From: Gammaproteobacteria bacterium
Lineage (GTDB): Bacteria > Pseudomonadota > Gammaproteobacteria > UBA6186 > Azoamicaceae
NCBI GenBank assembly: GCA_030431675.1
Contig: JAUIIV010000005.1
Location: 1 to 64,000, forward strand
Length of the DNA stretch: 64,000 nucleotides
Direction: 5' to 3'
Positions 25,087 to 34,404 of the stretch are shown piece after piece. The notes below the pieces were generated by a model. The model saw nothing but the letters and a program-made list of their open reading frames with translations. It was not told the DNA's origin and made no database searches. A program made the position numbers and the translations under genes. The first letter of the stretch is position 1; each line of letters opens with the position of its first letter.

Positions 25087-26797
25087 ATCTACCCTGCTGA
25101 GCAATTAACTGTTGGTGAGTGCCAGTCTCTACTATTTTGCCGCCATCCATAACAATAATTTTATCTGCGTGCTCAATAGTTGATAGACGATGAGCAATAA
25201 TTATTGTGATCCTATCTTGTATCAACCTTGTCAGAGCTTCTTTAATTAAATTCTCTGATTGTGTATCTAACGCTGAGGTAGCCTCGTCCATGATTAATAT
25301 TGGCGCATCCTTGAGGATAGCTCTAGCAATTGCCAAACGTTGACGTTGGCCACCTGATAATAAACAGCCATTTTCACCTATCATTGTGTCAAAACCATGT
25401 GGTAACTGCTGAATAAAATCAAAAGCATTTGCAACCTTAGCTGCATGCTCTATTGCTAGCCTGTCAGGGTTCTGCATACCATAGGCAATATTTTTTGCTA
25501 CAGTATCGTTGAACAAAATAACCTGTTGAGTCATCAGCGCTATTTGCTGGCGCAAATTAATTAGCTCAATAGAAGAAACATTTTGCCCATCGATATATAT
25601 ATTGCCTGCGGATAAATCATAAAATCTAGGAACTAATGTCGCCAATGTAGACTTACCACTACCAGAGCCACCAACAATTGCAATGGTCTCACCTTTTTTA
25701 ACCGTGAATGATACATTATCTAAGATTTTGTTATCAGGCTCATCTGGATAGGCAAAAGATACCTGCCTGAATTCTAATGATTTTGGTCTAGTAATAATTT
25801 GTTGAGTAGCAATATTTGCTTCTGGTGGAGTACCAAGTAAGGCATGAATACTCTCCACTGCAGAAATGCCCTTCTGAAATACATTATTCACTACACTTAT
25901 CTGCTTCAGAGGCCTGATCATGGCAATCAACACCCCTATTAGTCCAAAAACCTTACCTGGAGACAACATTATGCTGTTATGCGTTACTAACAATATAAAG
26001 CCAACTAATACTATACCACCTATAGTTTGCATAATTGGTGAACTTAAAGCAGAAATTAGAAACGTCTTAAGTTCTTGCTGTCTATTCTCTTCAGTGCTTC
26101 TTTGTATACGCGCTAATTCATACTCATTACCTTGATATAATTTTATTACCTGGTACCCAGTAATAATTTCTGCGGCAACATTAGTAACCTCGCCCATTGT
26201 ATTTTGTACTCTTGCAGTATAACGACGCATACGTTTACCAAGATTACGTAATACATATACTATAACTGGTGCGACACAAACTACTATTAAAGTAACGCGC
26301 CAACTTATGCTAAACATAACACCTACTAGCACCACCGTCGCAACTATACTATTTAGAAATTCACGCACTGAATCTGACACAGCTGTTGATACTTGCTCGG
26401 CATCATAATTAATCTTAGAAATTAATGTACCAACTGTATTGGATTTATAATAAGACATGGGTACAGTCAATAAATGTGCTAACATCTGTTGGCGATAATC
26501 ACGCACGACACTACGCCCAACATAACCCATAAAATATTTGGCTAAAAATTCACCGCAACCGATAGTAATAAATACACCAATTATAATAAGTGGCATCCGC
26601 TCAAGAAAGGTTGGATCTCTATCAATCAAACCAGAGTCCAAAGTGTACGGAACCACATACTTATATATCGCGCCCTCGGCGGCTCTAGTCATAATTAAGC
26701 CAGCTATTGCACAAAATAATGCTTTGCTGTAACGACGCGCGTTGTACATAAGCTGCGCGAAAGCTTTCAACATAGGTTGTTTAGTCTTCTTTTTCAT
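25061..26797 (-). CDS. msbA: Lipid A export ABC transporter MsbA
   Basis: 578 aa half-transporter. Six membrane helices in the first ~320 residues, then the ATPase: Walker A GGSGSGKSTL (~378), signature LSGGQRQRLAIARAIL (~480), Walker B ILIMDEATSALD, and the H-loop IIIAHRLSTIEHAD. Homodimeric flippase moving lipid A-core across the inner membrane. Sits between comEC and lpxK in the conserved order. Length and motifs are complete. Confidence 0.95.
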   Translation of the reverse strand: MKKKTKQPMLKAFAQLMYNARRYSKALFCAIAGLIMTRAAEGAIYKYVVPYTLDSGLIDRDPTFLERMPLIIIGVFITIGCGEFLAKYFMGYVGRSVVRDYRQQMLAHLLTVPMSYYKSNTVGTLISKINYDAEQVSTAVSDSVREFLNSIVATVVLVGVMFSISWRVTLIVVCVAPVIVYVLRNLGKRMRRYTARVQNTMGEVTNVAAEIITGYQVIKLYQGNEYELARIQRSTEENRQQELKTFLISALSSPIMQTIGGIVLVGFILLVTHNSIMLSPGKVFGLIGVLIAMIRPLKQISVVNNVFQKGISAVESIHALLGTPPEANIATQQIITRPKSLEFRQVSFAYPDEPDNKILDNVSFTVKKGETIAIVGGSGSGKSTLATLVPRFYDLSAGNIYIDGQNVSSIELINLRQQIALMTQQVILFNDTVAKNIAYGMQNPDRLAIEHAAKVANAFDFIQQLPHGFDTMIGENGCLLSGGQRQRLAIARAILKDAPILIMDEATSALDTQSENLIKEALTRLIQDRITIIIAHRLSTIEHADKIIVMDGGKIVETGTHQQLIAQQGRYAQLQSVL

Positions 26798-26859
26798 GCG
26801 CTCATTTTACCTGAAATATAAGTCTATTGCTAAAAATACACTATATTTCTAATAGTTCA

Positions 26860-29076
26860 CTAACTTTGTATACGCCAAAACTCTCGTCTGGAACCACTTC
26901 TATATGTTTTAGGTATTAAACTAGCCAATGATTCGCCTAAACGTAAACGAATAGCGCCATCCCTATCAGATGCAAAAATTGGTATTCCCCGCTCCATATA
27001 TCGGTTTATTATCTCAGCTTTGGGGTGTCCGTACATATTTTGATATCCAACCGGTATCAATGCTAAAAGTGGATTTACTGCTTCAATAAATTTTGTTGTA
27101 GATGAAGTTTTACTTCCATGATGAGGGACTATTAATACTTCAGCATTAATCGCGCTGCTAGCAATTAATTGTCGCTCACTCAACGCTTCTATATCACCAG
27201 TTAATAGTACTCGCTGATTATTGGCCTCCACTAACAACACGCAGGATTTATCATTACTTTTTCTATAAACACCACTTGGATGTAACATTGTAAAAAATAC
27301 CCCATCCCACTCCCAGTGCTGTCCTGCCTTACATGGCATTGCTGTTGGAAATTTATTCCCTGCGCTAGTTAAAATTTCTGTATTAGGATAGGCCTGTAAT
27401 ACCTCATGAACTCCCCCACTATGATCTTGATCAGAATGACTAATAACCAGAGAGTCTATTTTTTTAACCCCCAAGCTACGCACAAAAGGCACTACAACCT
27501 GTCGTCCCATACCAACATTACCTACATCGTAAACCAAAGTGTGCTGTGCAGTTCTAACTACCGCAGCCATACCTTGCCCTACGTCTAGTAAAGTAAAATC
27601 AGCTTGCCTATACGGGATCTGCAGTGGCATATATAAAAATAAGGGGGCAAACCCAAAGCATCCCCATGCTCTTCCTGGTATACCTTTAGGAGCAAATAGC
27701 CATAGAAAACCAAATAGTGCACAGCCAATGCGTAAGTAGAGATAATTTGTAGGTAAAGACCAGTTATACACCTGAAAATTATTAAAATACTCAAGTATTG
27801 GCCATAACAATTGTAAACTATACTCTGCTACGCTATGCAAGCCACAGAAACAAAAAGGCAAAACTGCATAGCCAATCCACGGTATAGCCAACATATTAGC
27901 AAAAAAACCTACTTGTGAACTTTGTTGAAAGAATAAGCATGATATAGGCAAGAGCCCAAGTAGCAACACAAATTGTGCACGCAGCCATAGAGTGAATATG
28001 TTGCCTTGTCGTGGTGCGGTAAATGCATACAATAAACATCCAACTGCTCCAAAGGATAACCAAAATCCAATGGACAACACTGCAAATGGATCAAGTAATA
28101 AAACAGCTATCAGAGCAATACAATAACTGTTTATTCTATTAATCTTGCCATATAAAATACTACCACCCAGCCAAATACTAAGCATTATAAGAGCTCGCTG
28201 AGTGGGGATGGCAAAGCCAGATAAAGCAGCATATACAGTACTAACTAGCAACCCCACAACAGCTACAAAATTTGGGGCACTAATGCTGGTTCTTGTTGCC
28301 AACAACCGCCGCCATATAAACCAACATAACAAAATAGAAATATTACATATAAAGCCTAAATGCATACCAGAAATTGCCATTAAATGCGCAGTTCCGGTAT
28401 TTTGCAAGACTTCTCGTTGCTCTTGAGTAATACCCTGCTTTATCCCCAGCAATAGTGCTCCGACTATTCCTCCATATTCACCCGAAGCACCAATACGCGC
28501 AAACATATATTGTCGCAAGCGATGAATATTCCAAGTCGTACTTATTAATTTATTATTATCATTATTAGGTACTACCCTACCGAGCGCTGCGATGCGTTGC
28601 ATAAAGTAGTACTTCTCACGGTCAAATCCGGCAGGGTTAACCAGATCCCGTGCTTGGCGTAGCTTTAATCGTAATTGCCAAGTATCGCCAGCTTGTAACT
28701 TAACCCGTGGCCTATACCAACTTACCCGCACAGTACGTGCTAGTTCACTCGGCTGCTTAATATCAAATATAAACTTTTGTGTATCTGTAGATGTGTCTTC
28801 TACTACACTGGTAATAGTACCCGTTACAGTTAATGGCTCCCCCTCCAAACTAGGGGGTAGACGCAGGTGTTGCTGGGCGACAATTTGCTGAGTCATATAT
28901 GTATAGCCAGCTATACATGCTAGAAGCAACAATAACGTAGGATTACGTACAAAAAAATAAATTGCGATGACACTACATAGTAAAACTGTTAACAGCGATA
29001 CACTAGGGACATATACAAAACATGCACATACTCCAGTTAGCAGTGCACAAGCAATACTTGGTAAGTTAATATGCAT
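26860..29076 (-). CDS. comEC: ComEC/Rec2 DNA uptake channel
   Basis: 738 aa from the ATG at 29076. Order of parts: N-terminal membrane and OB-fold-like DUF4131 region (~1-200), competence transmembrane domain (MAISGMHLGFICNISILLC, ~232-250), and a C-terminal metallo-beta-lactamase domain (DVGQGMAAVV ~515, ISHSDQDHSGG ~550, VPHHGSKTSS ~640). Transports single-stranded DNA in natural transformation. Its start codon shares the palindrome ATGCAT with the divergent DUF2062 gene. In many gammaproteobacteria comEC also precedes msbA. Confidence 0.92.
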   Translation of the reverse strand: MHINLPSIACALLTGVCACFVYVPSVSLLTVLLCSVIAIYFFVRNPTLLLLLACIAGYTYMTQQIVAQQHLRLPPSLEGEPLTVTGTITSVVEDTSTDTQKFIFDIKQPSELARTVRVSWYRPRVKLQAGDTWQLRLKLRQARDLVNPAGFDREKYYFMQRIAALGRVVPNNDNNKLISTTWNIHRLRQYMFARIGASGEYGGIVGALLLGIKQGITQEQREVLQNTGTAHLMAISGMHLGFICNISILLCWFIWRRLLATRTSISAPNFVAVVGLLVSTVYAALSGFAIPTQRALIMLSIWLGGSILYGKINRINSYCIALIAVLLLDPFAVLSIGFWLSFGAVGCLLYAFTAPRQGNIFTLWLRAQFVLLLGLLPISCLFFQQSSQVGFFANMLAIPWIGYAVLPFCFCGLHSVAEYSLQLLWPILEYFNNFQVYNWSLPTNYLYLRIGCALFGFLWLFAPKGIPGRAWGCFGFAPLFLYMPLQIPYRQADFTLLDVGQGMAAVVRTAQHTLVYDVGNVGMGRQVVVPFVRSLGVKKIDSLVISHSDQDHSGGVHEVLQAYPNTEILTSAGNKFPTAMPCKAGQHWEWDGVFFTMLHPSGVYRKSNDKSCVLLVEANNQRVLLTGDIEALSERQLIASSAINAEVLIVPHHGSKTSSTTKFIEAVNPLLALIPVGYQNMYGHPKAEIINRYMERGIPIFASDRDGAIRLRLGESLASLIPKTYRSGSRREFWRIQS

Positions 29077-29574
29077 AAACAAAAAAGCCTAAAACAGTAT
29101 TATAAAGAATTAAGTCACCACAAATATATCCGCAAATTTAGTAGTATCATGCGTGATCACAATTTATGGGAATTTAATCGTCACGCAGTAGTATGGGGCT
29201 TAACAATAGGGATCATGTGCGCATGGATCCCTATGCCGTTTCATACTACTATTGCAGTTACCATTGCGTTAATCGTGGATTGTAACATACCACTTGTAGT
29301 AGCTAGCATCTGGTTTGCAAATCCATTATCCATGCCTATTATGTATTATCTAGCTTATCGTATTGGTGAAGCTATTTTAGGTCTAAATCCACAAGCAATA
29401 GACTTCCATCTTAGTATCAAAGACTTAATAGCAGCATTTGATGAAGTATGGCAACCGCTACTACTAGGTTGTTTAGTATGCAGCATATGCTGTGGCATTA
29501 TTACCTATATTATTTGTAATATTTGCTGGTCAATACCAAATTTAAGAAACAAGTTTTTAGCAAAGTATCGATAA
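29071..29574 (+). CDS. DUF2062-domain membrane protein
   Basis: 167 aa. VVWGLTIGIMCAWIPMPFHT (~40-60) and WFANPLSMPIMYYLAYRIGE (~81-100) are the DUF2062 core, with three to four membrane segments. The function of the family is not known. The ATG is the first half of the palindrome ATGCAT whose reverse complement starts comEC, so each gene's ribosome site lies inside the other's coding sequence. Neighbourhood with comEC is common in gammaproteobacteria. Confidence 0.8.
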   Translation: MHKQKSLKQYYKELSHHKYIRKFSSIMRDHNLWEFNRHAVVWGLTIGIMCAWIPMPFHTTIAVTIALIVDCNIPLVVASIWFANPLSMPIMYYLAYRIGEAILGLNPQAIDFHLSIKDLIAAFDEVWQPLLLGCLVCSICCGIITYIICNICWSIPNLRNKFLAKYR

Positions 29575-29745
29575 TTGTTTAAATCATCCACGAGTTTAAG
29601 GGATGTATAAACGCCTTTTTAAGGTGGATAATTCAAGCCACTGCTCAATGAAACGGTTAATATCACCCTCATAATACGACTACACGATCAGTAAAATAAT
29701 CTATAGCGCAGAAATGGTATATTCGACCAAATATCAGCTTTCCAG

Positions 29746-29787
29746 CAAGTCTACCGCTGGATTTCCAGCATTCCAACGGTAGACTTG
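29746..29787. repeat. 11-bp stem inverted repeat downstream of the DUF2062 gene
   Basis: CAAGTCTACCG/CGGTAGACTTG, perfect arms with a 20-nt loop, followed by CTTTTCTT. It may be a terminator or a dispersed palindromic repeat. The 170 bp between it and the DUF2062 stop shows nothing recognisable. Confidence 0.45.
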
Positions 29788-29882
29788 TTGCTTTTCTTAA
29801 AAAATAGGGTTGCACTTAAGGACTAACACAGGAAATAACAAAGTGTACTTACATATAACACTCAATATTGATGGCTTATTAG

Positions 29883-30083
29883 ATAGTAAATCTATATTTT
29901 TTTTGTACCAGGTCAACTGGTAAGACTTCTTTAATTAAATATCAGCTAGAAGAAAATATATGTAAAAAGCTCTATTTAGTTTGTTTTGATCAAAACCATA
30001 GAATAATAGATGGTATAGAGATTATTCATTGGCGTAATTTTATTAAATTATTACAAAACAATACTTGGTTAAGTGCATTTTGA
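29883..30083 (+). pseudogene. Remnant of an AAA/DUF4143-type ATPase gene
   Basis: One frame reads TRSTGKTSLIKYQLEENICK, Walker A-like, then continues to HRIIDGIEIIHWRNFIKLL and a stop at 30081. That ending resembles the IDGIE(V/I)IP...FL close of AAA/DUF4143 proteins such as the intact one at 58043. The central ~300 residues are missing and there is no start codon, so this is an internally deleted relic. The assignment rests on two short motifs. Confidence 0.4.
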
Positions 30084-30347
30084 TCACTCACTGACTGTTT
30101 CTTCTTCTACTTTTTCGCCCTGAGATACTTTTATGACTGCTCCATCTAAGAATGCCCCATTTTTTTCTAATGCGCGTTGTTTGGCTTCTTCCTCGGCAAA
30201 TACCACGTAACCATAACCACGGCTACGCACAGTATCTTGATCTAACGCTATTTCTGCCTTTACTACGGCACCACAACTAATAAAAAAATTCTTTAGATCT
30301 ATCTCAGAAATCCATCGCGGAATATTAGTCACTTTAATTATATGCAT
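30084..30347 (-). CDS. Small RNA-recognition-motif (RRM) protein
   Basis: 87 aa from the ATG at 30347 (GGAG 7 nt upstream). A single RRM: RNP2 IIKVTNIP (~3-10) and RNP1 RSRGYGYVVF (~42-51). Bacterial single-RRM proteins bind RNA, often in cold or stress responses; the target is unknown. It overlaps the 3' end of lolD by 14 bp, so it is co-transcribed with the lipoprotein-sorting genes, though functionally unrelated as far as can be seen. The acidic tail after ~75 is not part of the fold. Confidence 0.85.
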   Translation of the reverse strand: MHIIKVTNIPRWISEIDLKNFFISCGAVVKAEIALDQDTVRSRGYGYVVFAEEEAKQRALEKNGAFLDGAVIKVSQGEKVEEETVSE

Positions 30348-31020
30348 TAAGTACTCCATCTTGAAGTTGGTAAATTATATCCATTCTTTGTGCCAGATCC
30401 ATGTCGTGGGTTACAATCACAAAAGATGTATTACTCTTGCGATTAAGGTCGCACATCAACTCGAACGCCATATTAGCATTTTCTTGATCTAAGTTTCCAG
30501 TAGGCTCATCTGCTAATACCAAGTCTGGCTCTGTAACAAGCGAGCGAGCGATGGCCACACGCTGGCGTTCGCCGCCAGATAATTTCGCTGGGCGATGCGA
30601 ACTGCGTTCGCTGAGCCCAACTGCAGCTAGCAGCTCTTCTGCTTTGGCTAAAGCCTCTTTAACTGGCCGTTTTGCAATCAACAACGGCATGGCAATATTT
30701 TCTAATGCGGTAAATTCTGGCAACAAATGATGCATTTGATAAATAAAGCCAACTTCTTGATTACGCAGTAGACCACGCTTGGTTTGATTAAGGGCCATGA
30801 TATCTTTACCGCTAATCAATACTGTCCCAGAAGTAGGATTATCCAAGCCACCAAGCAGTTGTAGCATAGTGGTTTTACCTGAGCCAGACTTACCAACTAT
30901 TGCGATTTGTGATCCAGCCGGGACTTGTAAATTAATGTCTTGTAAAATTTTTAAACCATGTTTGCCATCTGCAAACGTTTTACTCAGATTACGACATTCT
31001 AAAACTATATCTTTACTCAT
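30334..31020 (-). CDS. lolD: Lipoprotein-releasing ABC transporter ATPase LolD
   Basis: 228 aa. Walker [12 protein letters not shown] (~42), Q-loop [17 protein letters not shown] (~92) containing the LolD-specific stretch, signature [15 protein letters not shown] (~148), Walker [13 protein letters not shown]. It powers release of outer-membrane lipoproteins from the inner membrane to LolA. Overlaps the permease gene by 8 bp. Confidence 0.93.
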   Translation of the reverse strand: MSKDIVLECRNLSKTFADGKHGLKILQDINLQVPAGSQIAIVGKSGSGKTTMLQLLGGLDNPTSGTVLISGKDIMALNQTKRGLLRNQEVGFIYQMHHLLPEFTALENIAMPLLIAKRPVKEALAKAEELLAAVGLSERSSHRPAKLSGGERQRVAIARSLVTEPDLVLADEPTGNLDQENANMAFELMCDLNRKSNTSFVIVTHDMDLAQRMDIIYQLQDGVLNAYN

Positions 31021-32254
31021 AACGTAAAGCCTCTGCTGGGGCTACGGTGGCGGCACGCCACGCGGGATAAATAGTCGCCAGTAAACTCATAATTACTGAG
31101 AATGAGCATACTAGAACTACATCAGATTGACGTATCTGTGAAGGCACAAAGCTAACCAGATAAACGTCCTCTGATACAAACTGTACATTAAGTAGATTCT
31201 GAATATATTCGGCAATTGCAGTAACGTTATATGCTAATAGTAGCCCAAATACTAAGCCTAATAAGGTACCAATCACCCCTATAATCAAACCTTGCGATAC
31301 AAAAATGCCCATAACGCTACGGGGTGTTGCCCCCATAGTACGCAGTATTGCAATATCAGAGCGTTTGTCGGTAACCATCATTACCAAACTAGATACTAGA
31401 TTAAACGCTGCTACTGCAATTATTAAACACAGAATGCACCACATTACTACCTTTTCCATATTCAGCGCTTCAAAGAAATTAGCATGCTCAGTAGTCCAAT
31501 CAACCAACCAATATTTATACTGCAACTGTTTATTTAATTCTTGAGCAATTCTAACAGCCTGCATTTCGTCGCTAACTTGCATCTGGATACCAGAGACGCT
31601 GTCGTAATATTTAAACATACGCGCAGCATCTGTAATATTTAAAAAAGCATTGCGATCATCGTAGTGTGTACCTGTATCGTAGATAGCTACTACATTTAGT
31701 CTTTTAAACTTAGGCTTCACTCCAGCAATTGTTGCGCTAGCTTCAGGAATTAAAAAAGTAACCTTGTCACCAACTACCAAGCCTAGATTTTGAGCTAAAC
31801 TTCTACCTAAAATAACCCCAAATTCACCACTATTGAGACTTGCAGCATCACCACTGATTACATTTGTTAAAGGATAAGCTTCATTAGGTATAGTTGGGTC
31901 AATACCATGTATAATCGCTGGTTGTGCAGAGCCGCTTTCTATCAATAAACCTTGTGAGGCAATATATGGAGCAACTGTTTTTACTCTGCTATCTACCTTA
32001 ACTTGTTCTGCTAATGATGACCAATTTTGTAGTGGACCATCTAAACCACGCAAAACAATATGCGGAGTAAAGGTCAACATCTTAGCGCGGATCTCTTTAT
32101 TAAAGCCATTCATCACTGACAAGACCGTAATCAACACAGCCACACCCAATGCAATGCCCAACATTGAAGTTAGAGAAATAAACGATATAAAATAGTTGTC
32201 TCGCTTTGAGCGAGCATACTTATATCCCACATATAGAAAGAAAGGCTTAAACAT
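31013..32254 (-). CDS. Lipoprotein-releasing permease LolC/LolE family
   Basis: 413 aa from the ATG at 32254. FLYVGYKYARSKRDNYFISF at the start, one N-terminal membrane helix, a large periplasmic domain and three C-terminal helices (MMVTDKRSDIAILRTMGATP ~270-290). Only one permease gene accompanies lolD, whereas enterobacteria have lolC and lolE. It may work as a homodimer (LolF-like) or the second permease is elsewhere. No clear ribosome site is seen before the ATG. Confidence 0.9.
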   Translation of the reverse strand: MFKPFFLYVGYKYARSKRDNYFISFISLTSMLGIALGVAVLITVLSVMNGFNKEIRAKMLTFTPHIVLRGLDGPLQNWSSLAEQVKVDSRVKTVAPYIASQGLLIESGSAQPAIIHGIDPTIPNEAYPLTNVISGDAASLNSGEFGVILGRSLAQNLGLVVGDKVTFLIPEASATIAGVKPKFKRLNVVAIYDTGTHYDDRNAFLNITDAARMFKYYDSVSGIQMQVSDEMQAVRIAQELNKQLQYKYWLVDWTTEHANFFEALNMEKVVMWCILCLIIAVAAFNLVSSLVMMVTDKRSDIAILRTMGATPRSVMGIFVSQGLIIGVIGTLLGLVFGLLLAYNVTAIAEYIQNLLNVQFVSEDVYLVSFVPSQIRQSDVVLVCSFSVIMSLLATIYPAWRAATVAPAEALRYE

Positions 32255-32420
32255 ATGAGTATGGTACAATGGATAGCACTTTGAGTAAAAGAGCTTTTAG
32301 CACTGACTGTTCAAAAAGAGGACTATTGTTATCCAAGCGCAGGTAGTAGGCGAGCTTATTTTAGCATTATGCTATACTGATTCTCCCACAACAGAAAGAT
32401 ACTGGGCACTATGATCAAAA

Positions 32421-33257
32421 ATGACTAACATAGCTTTTACATATATGGGACACAACTTCTCGCAACAAAGTTGGCATGTATTTGCTGGACTAAATGCAGT
32501 AGATAACCCAACTAATGTAGAAAAGGTATTTGCTAAGTTAAAAAGCTTAGGGATTAGCTGTACGCGGATGGGAGCGTATAAACCTCGAACGCGTCCCAAC
32601 ACATTTCAAGGGCATGGTGAATCTTGCTTACCATATGTATTTGCGTTGGCAGCAGATTACGGTATCAAGATTATCGCTATGGAAGTAACACATGAGCGTC
32701 AATTAGAAGAAATAGAAAAACACCGCCCTACTTCAGTTGGTGTTATGTTACAAATTGGTACCCGCAATGCACAAAATTTTGAGTTACTCAAAGCTGTAGG
32801 CGCACAACAAAAACACCCGGTACTATTCAAACGCGGCTATGGGATAACATTGGAAGAATCTTTATCCGCCTGTGAGTATATTACTAGTCATGGCAATTCT
32901 AAAGTGATTTTTTGTTTACGAGGTATGAAGTCACTGTTTGCCACTCCGCATCGTAACTTTGTAGATTTTGCACATGTACCTGTAATCCATAGACTAACTA
33001 ACATGCCAGTATGTATTGACCCGTCACACGCGGTGGGTGCGAGTATAGAAGATATCTTTCATGTAACTGCCCAAGGCACTATTGCTGGAGCCAATATGTT
33101 ACTGGTGGATATACATCCACAGCCATCAACAGCGCTGGTAGATGCTGCCCAAGCCATTAGTTTGGACCTATTAGAGAAGTATTTTTATGATGTAGATATC
33201 TCGCGCCAAGCTTACGTAAAACGCTCCCAACTATTTGGGGTCGCGGTGCCAGCATAA
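32421..33257 (+). CDS. DAHP synthase/KDO8P synthase superfamily protein (type I-beta-like)
   Basis: 278 aa. KPRTRPNTFQGHGE (~54-67) and VCIDPSHAVGAS (~197-208) are hallmarks of type I-beta 3-deoxy-7-phosphoheptulonate synthases, which join phosphoenolpyruvate and erythrose 4-phosphate. At ~22-28, where DAHP synthases have AGPCAVE with a metal-binding Cys, this protein has AGLNAVD. Asn at that place is typical of metal-independent KDO8P synthases. The enzyme may therefore be metal-independent or act on another sugar phosphate. A TATACT -10 box lies at 32373-32378. There are no aromatic-pathway genes nearby. Confidence 0.75.
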   Translation: MTNIAFTYMGHNFSQQSWHVFAGLNAVDNPTNVEKVFAKLKSLGISCTRMGAYKPRTRPNTFQGHGESCLPYVFALAADYGIKIIAMEVTHERQLEEIEKHRPTSVGVMLQIGTRNAQNFELLKAVGAQQKHPVLFKRGYGITLEESLSACEYITSHGNSKVIFCLRGMKSLFATPHRNFVDFAHVPVIHRLTNMPVCIDPSHAVGASIEDIFHVTAQGTIAGANMLLVDIHPQPSTALVDAAQAISLDLLEKYFYDVDISRQAYVKRSQLFGVAVPA

Positions 33258-33281
33258 CTCCACCTAAATATATTTATTTTT

Positions 33282-33311
33282 TTGACTTTTGTCTTAGTAA
33301 TAACATACAAT
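33282..33311 (+). promoter_or_regulatory. Promoter of the 33346 gene
   Basis: TTGACT and TACAAT separated by 18 bp, ending 35 nt before the ATG at 33346. Good sigma-70 match for a monocistronic gene. Confidence 0.5.
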
Positions 33312-33345
33312 TTATCCTCATTAGTCTACGTGAGATAGCAGGATT

Positions 33346-34404
33346 ATGCCTTGGCAAAAAAAGATTGATAAAGATAGCACAACAGTAACCTGTAAATTCT
33401 TTGAAGAAGATGAATCATCAGAATTAGAGATAAACAGAACCACGGGAGCTGGTGGATTCTATAATAAATTGATTGCCCCATTTCTTGCGCCAAAGCCTGT
33501 ACCTAAGCCCATGCCACTTATAGACGAGTTTAGTATAAAAGAATTACCAAATAAATTTTATAAAATTTCTGTAAATACCAAATCACTGCCCGCTTTAGAA
33601 GAATGGCTAAACAATGATGAATTTGGCCAACCTATCACTAGTATTGAAAAACAAGGTGATTCTGCTAATGTAAGTCTTTGTTCAAACGATAGAGAATACT
33701 TGCTAAAATTTATACGGTCATTAATCAGTTTTTTTGCCCCACTTAAGGAATTAGATAAATCGGCCAATAATTTTATAAGTATACATATGAACGATCATGA
33801 GCAAAGTGAATGGGTTCAGTTCAATGCTTCACTCCCCTTAGCCCAGGTCCTGGAAGCACCTGGGCTTGAACAAGACGAACCAAATGTAAGAAGCTATGCC
33901 TGCATATCAAATCGATCTGCAATCAAAGCTGTAATCATTTATGGCCCCCATAATAGTCGTCCAGGAACATCGATCGTACACCTTGTATACAAAGATAGAA
34001 CTACACCCTTTAATATGCTGATAGAATTTCTTAGGATTTTGCAATTCTCTCAATTTTGTACATTTTGGACAATGTTACCCACTAAGGCTAAGGGAAATGG
34101 TGTTGCATTCGAAATACCAAAAAACTGGCTCCAACTATTCTTTAGATTAGCAGCAATATATCATCCTTCTTTAGAAAGATTACCAGCAGCACAAGATCCA
34201 GAGCCGCAACCATCGGCATTTAGCCAAATGTTAAGCTCTTTTGCTATTTACGTAAAAAAGACAAATGACGATGCTCAAAAATATGTAAAAGAAAACAAAG
34301 CACTAACTGCTAGTGCATGTTTATTAGCCTTTCTCCTAGCTGCTTACAAAAAACCAGAGATTCAGGAAGCCGCAAGAAAAATTAGAAGCAAACTAAAAAT
34401 TTAG
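33346..34404 (+). CDS. Hypothetical protein with C-terminal membrane segment
   Basis: 352 aa, no signal peptide, no recognised family. A Pro-rich link (APFLAPKPVPKPMPL, ~45-59) separates a short acidic N-terminus from a globular middle part. Near the end LTASACLLAFLLAAY (~325-339) is a single hydrophobic segment followed by a Lys/Arg-rich tail, like a tail-anchored protein. It has its own promoter, and its stop overlaps the stop of rseP on the other strand by 4 bp. Tail-anchored orphan proteins of this sort are frequent among intracellular-pathogen effectors; that is inference. Confidence 0.55.
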   Translation: MPWQKKIDKDSTTVTCKFFEEDESSELEINRTTGAGGFYNKLIAPFLAPKPVPKPMPLIDEFSIKELPNKFYKISVNTKSLPALEEWLNNDEFGQPITSIEKQGDSANVSLCSNDREYLLKFIRSLISFFAPLKELDKSANNFISIHMNDHEQSEWVQFNASLPLAQVLEAPGLEQDEPNVRSYACISNRSAIKAVIIYGPHNSRPGTSIVHLVYKDRTTPFNMLIEFLRILQFSQFCTFWTMLPTKAKGNGVAFEIPKNWLQLFFRLAAIYHPSLERLPAAQDPEPQPSAFSQMLSSFAIYVKKTNDDAQKYVKENKALTASACLLAFLLAAYKKPEIQEAARKIRSKLKI

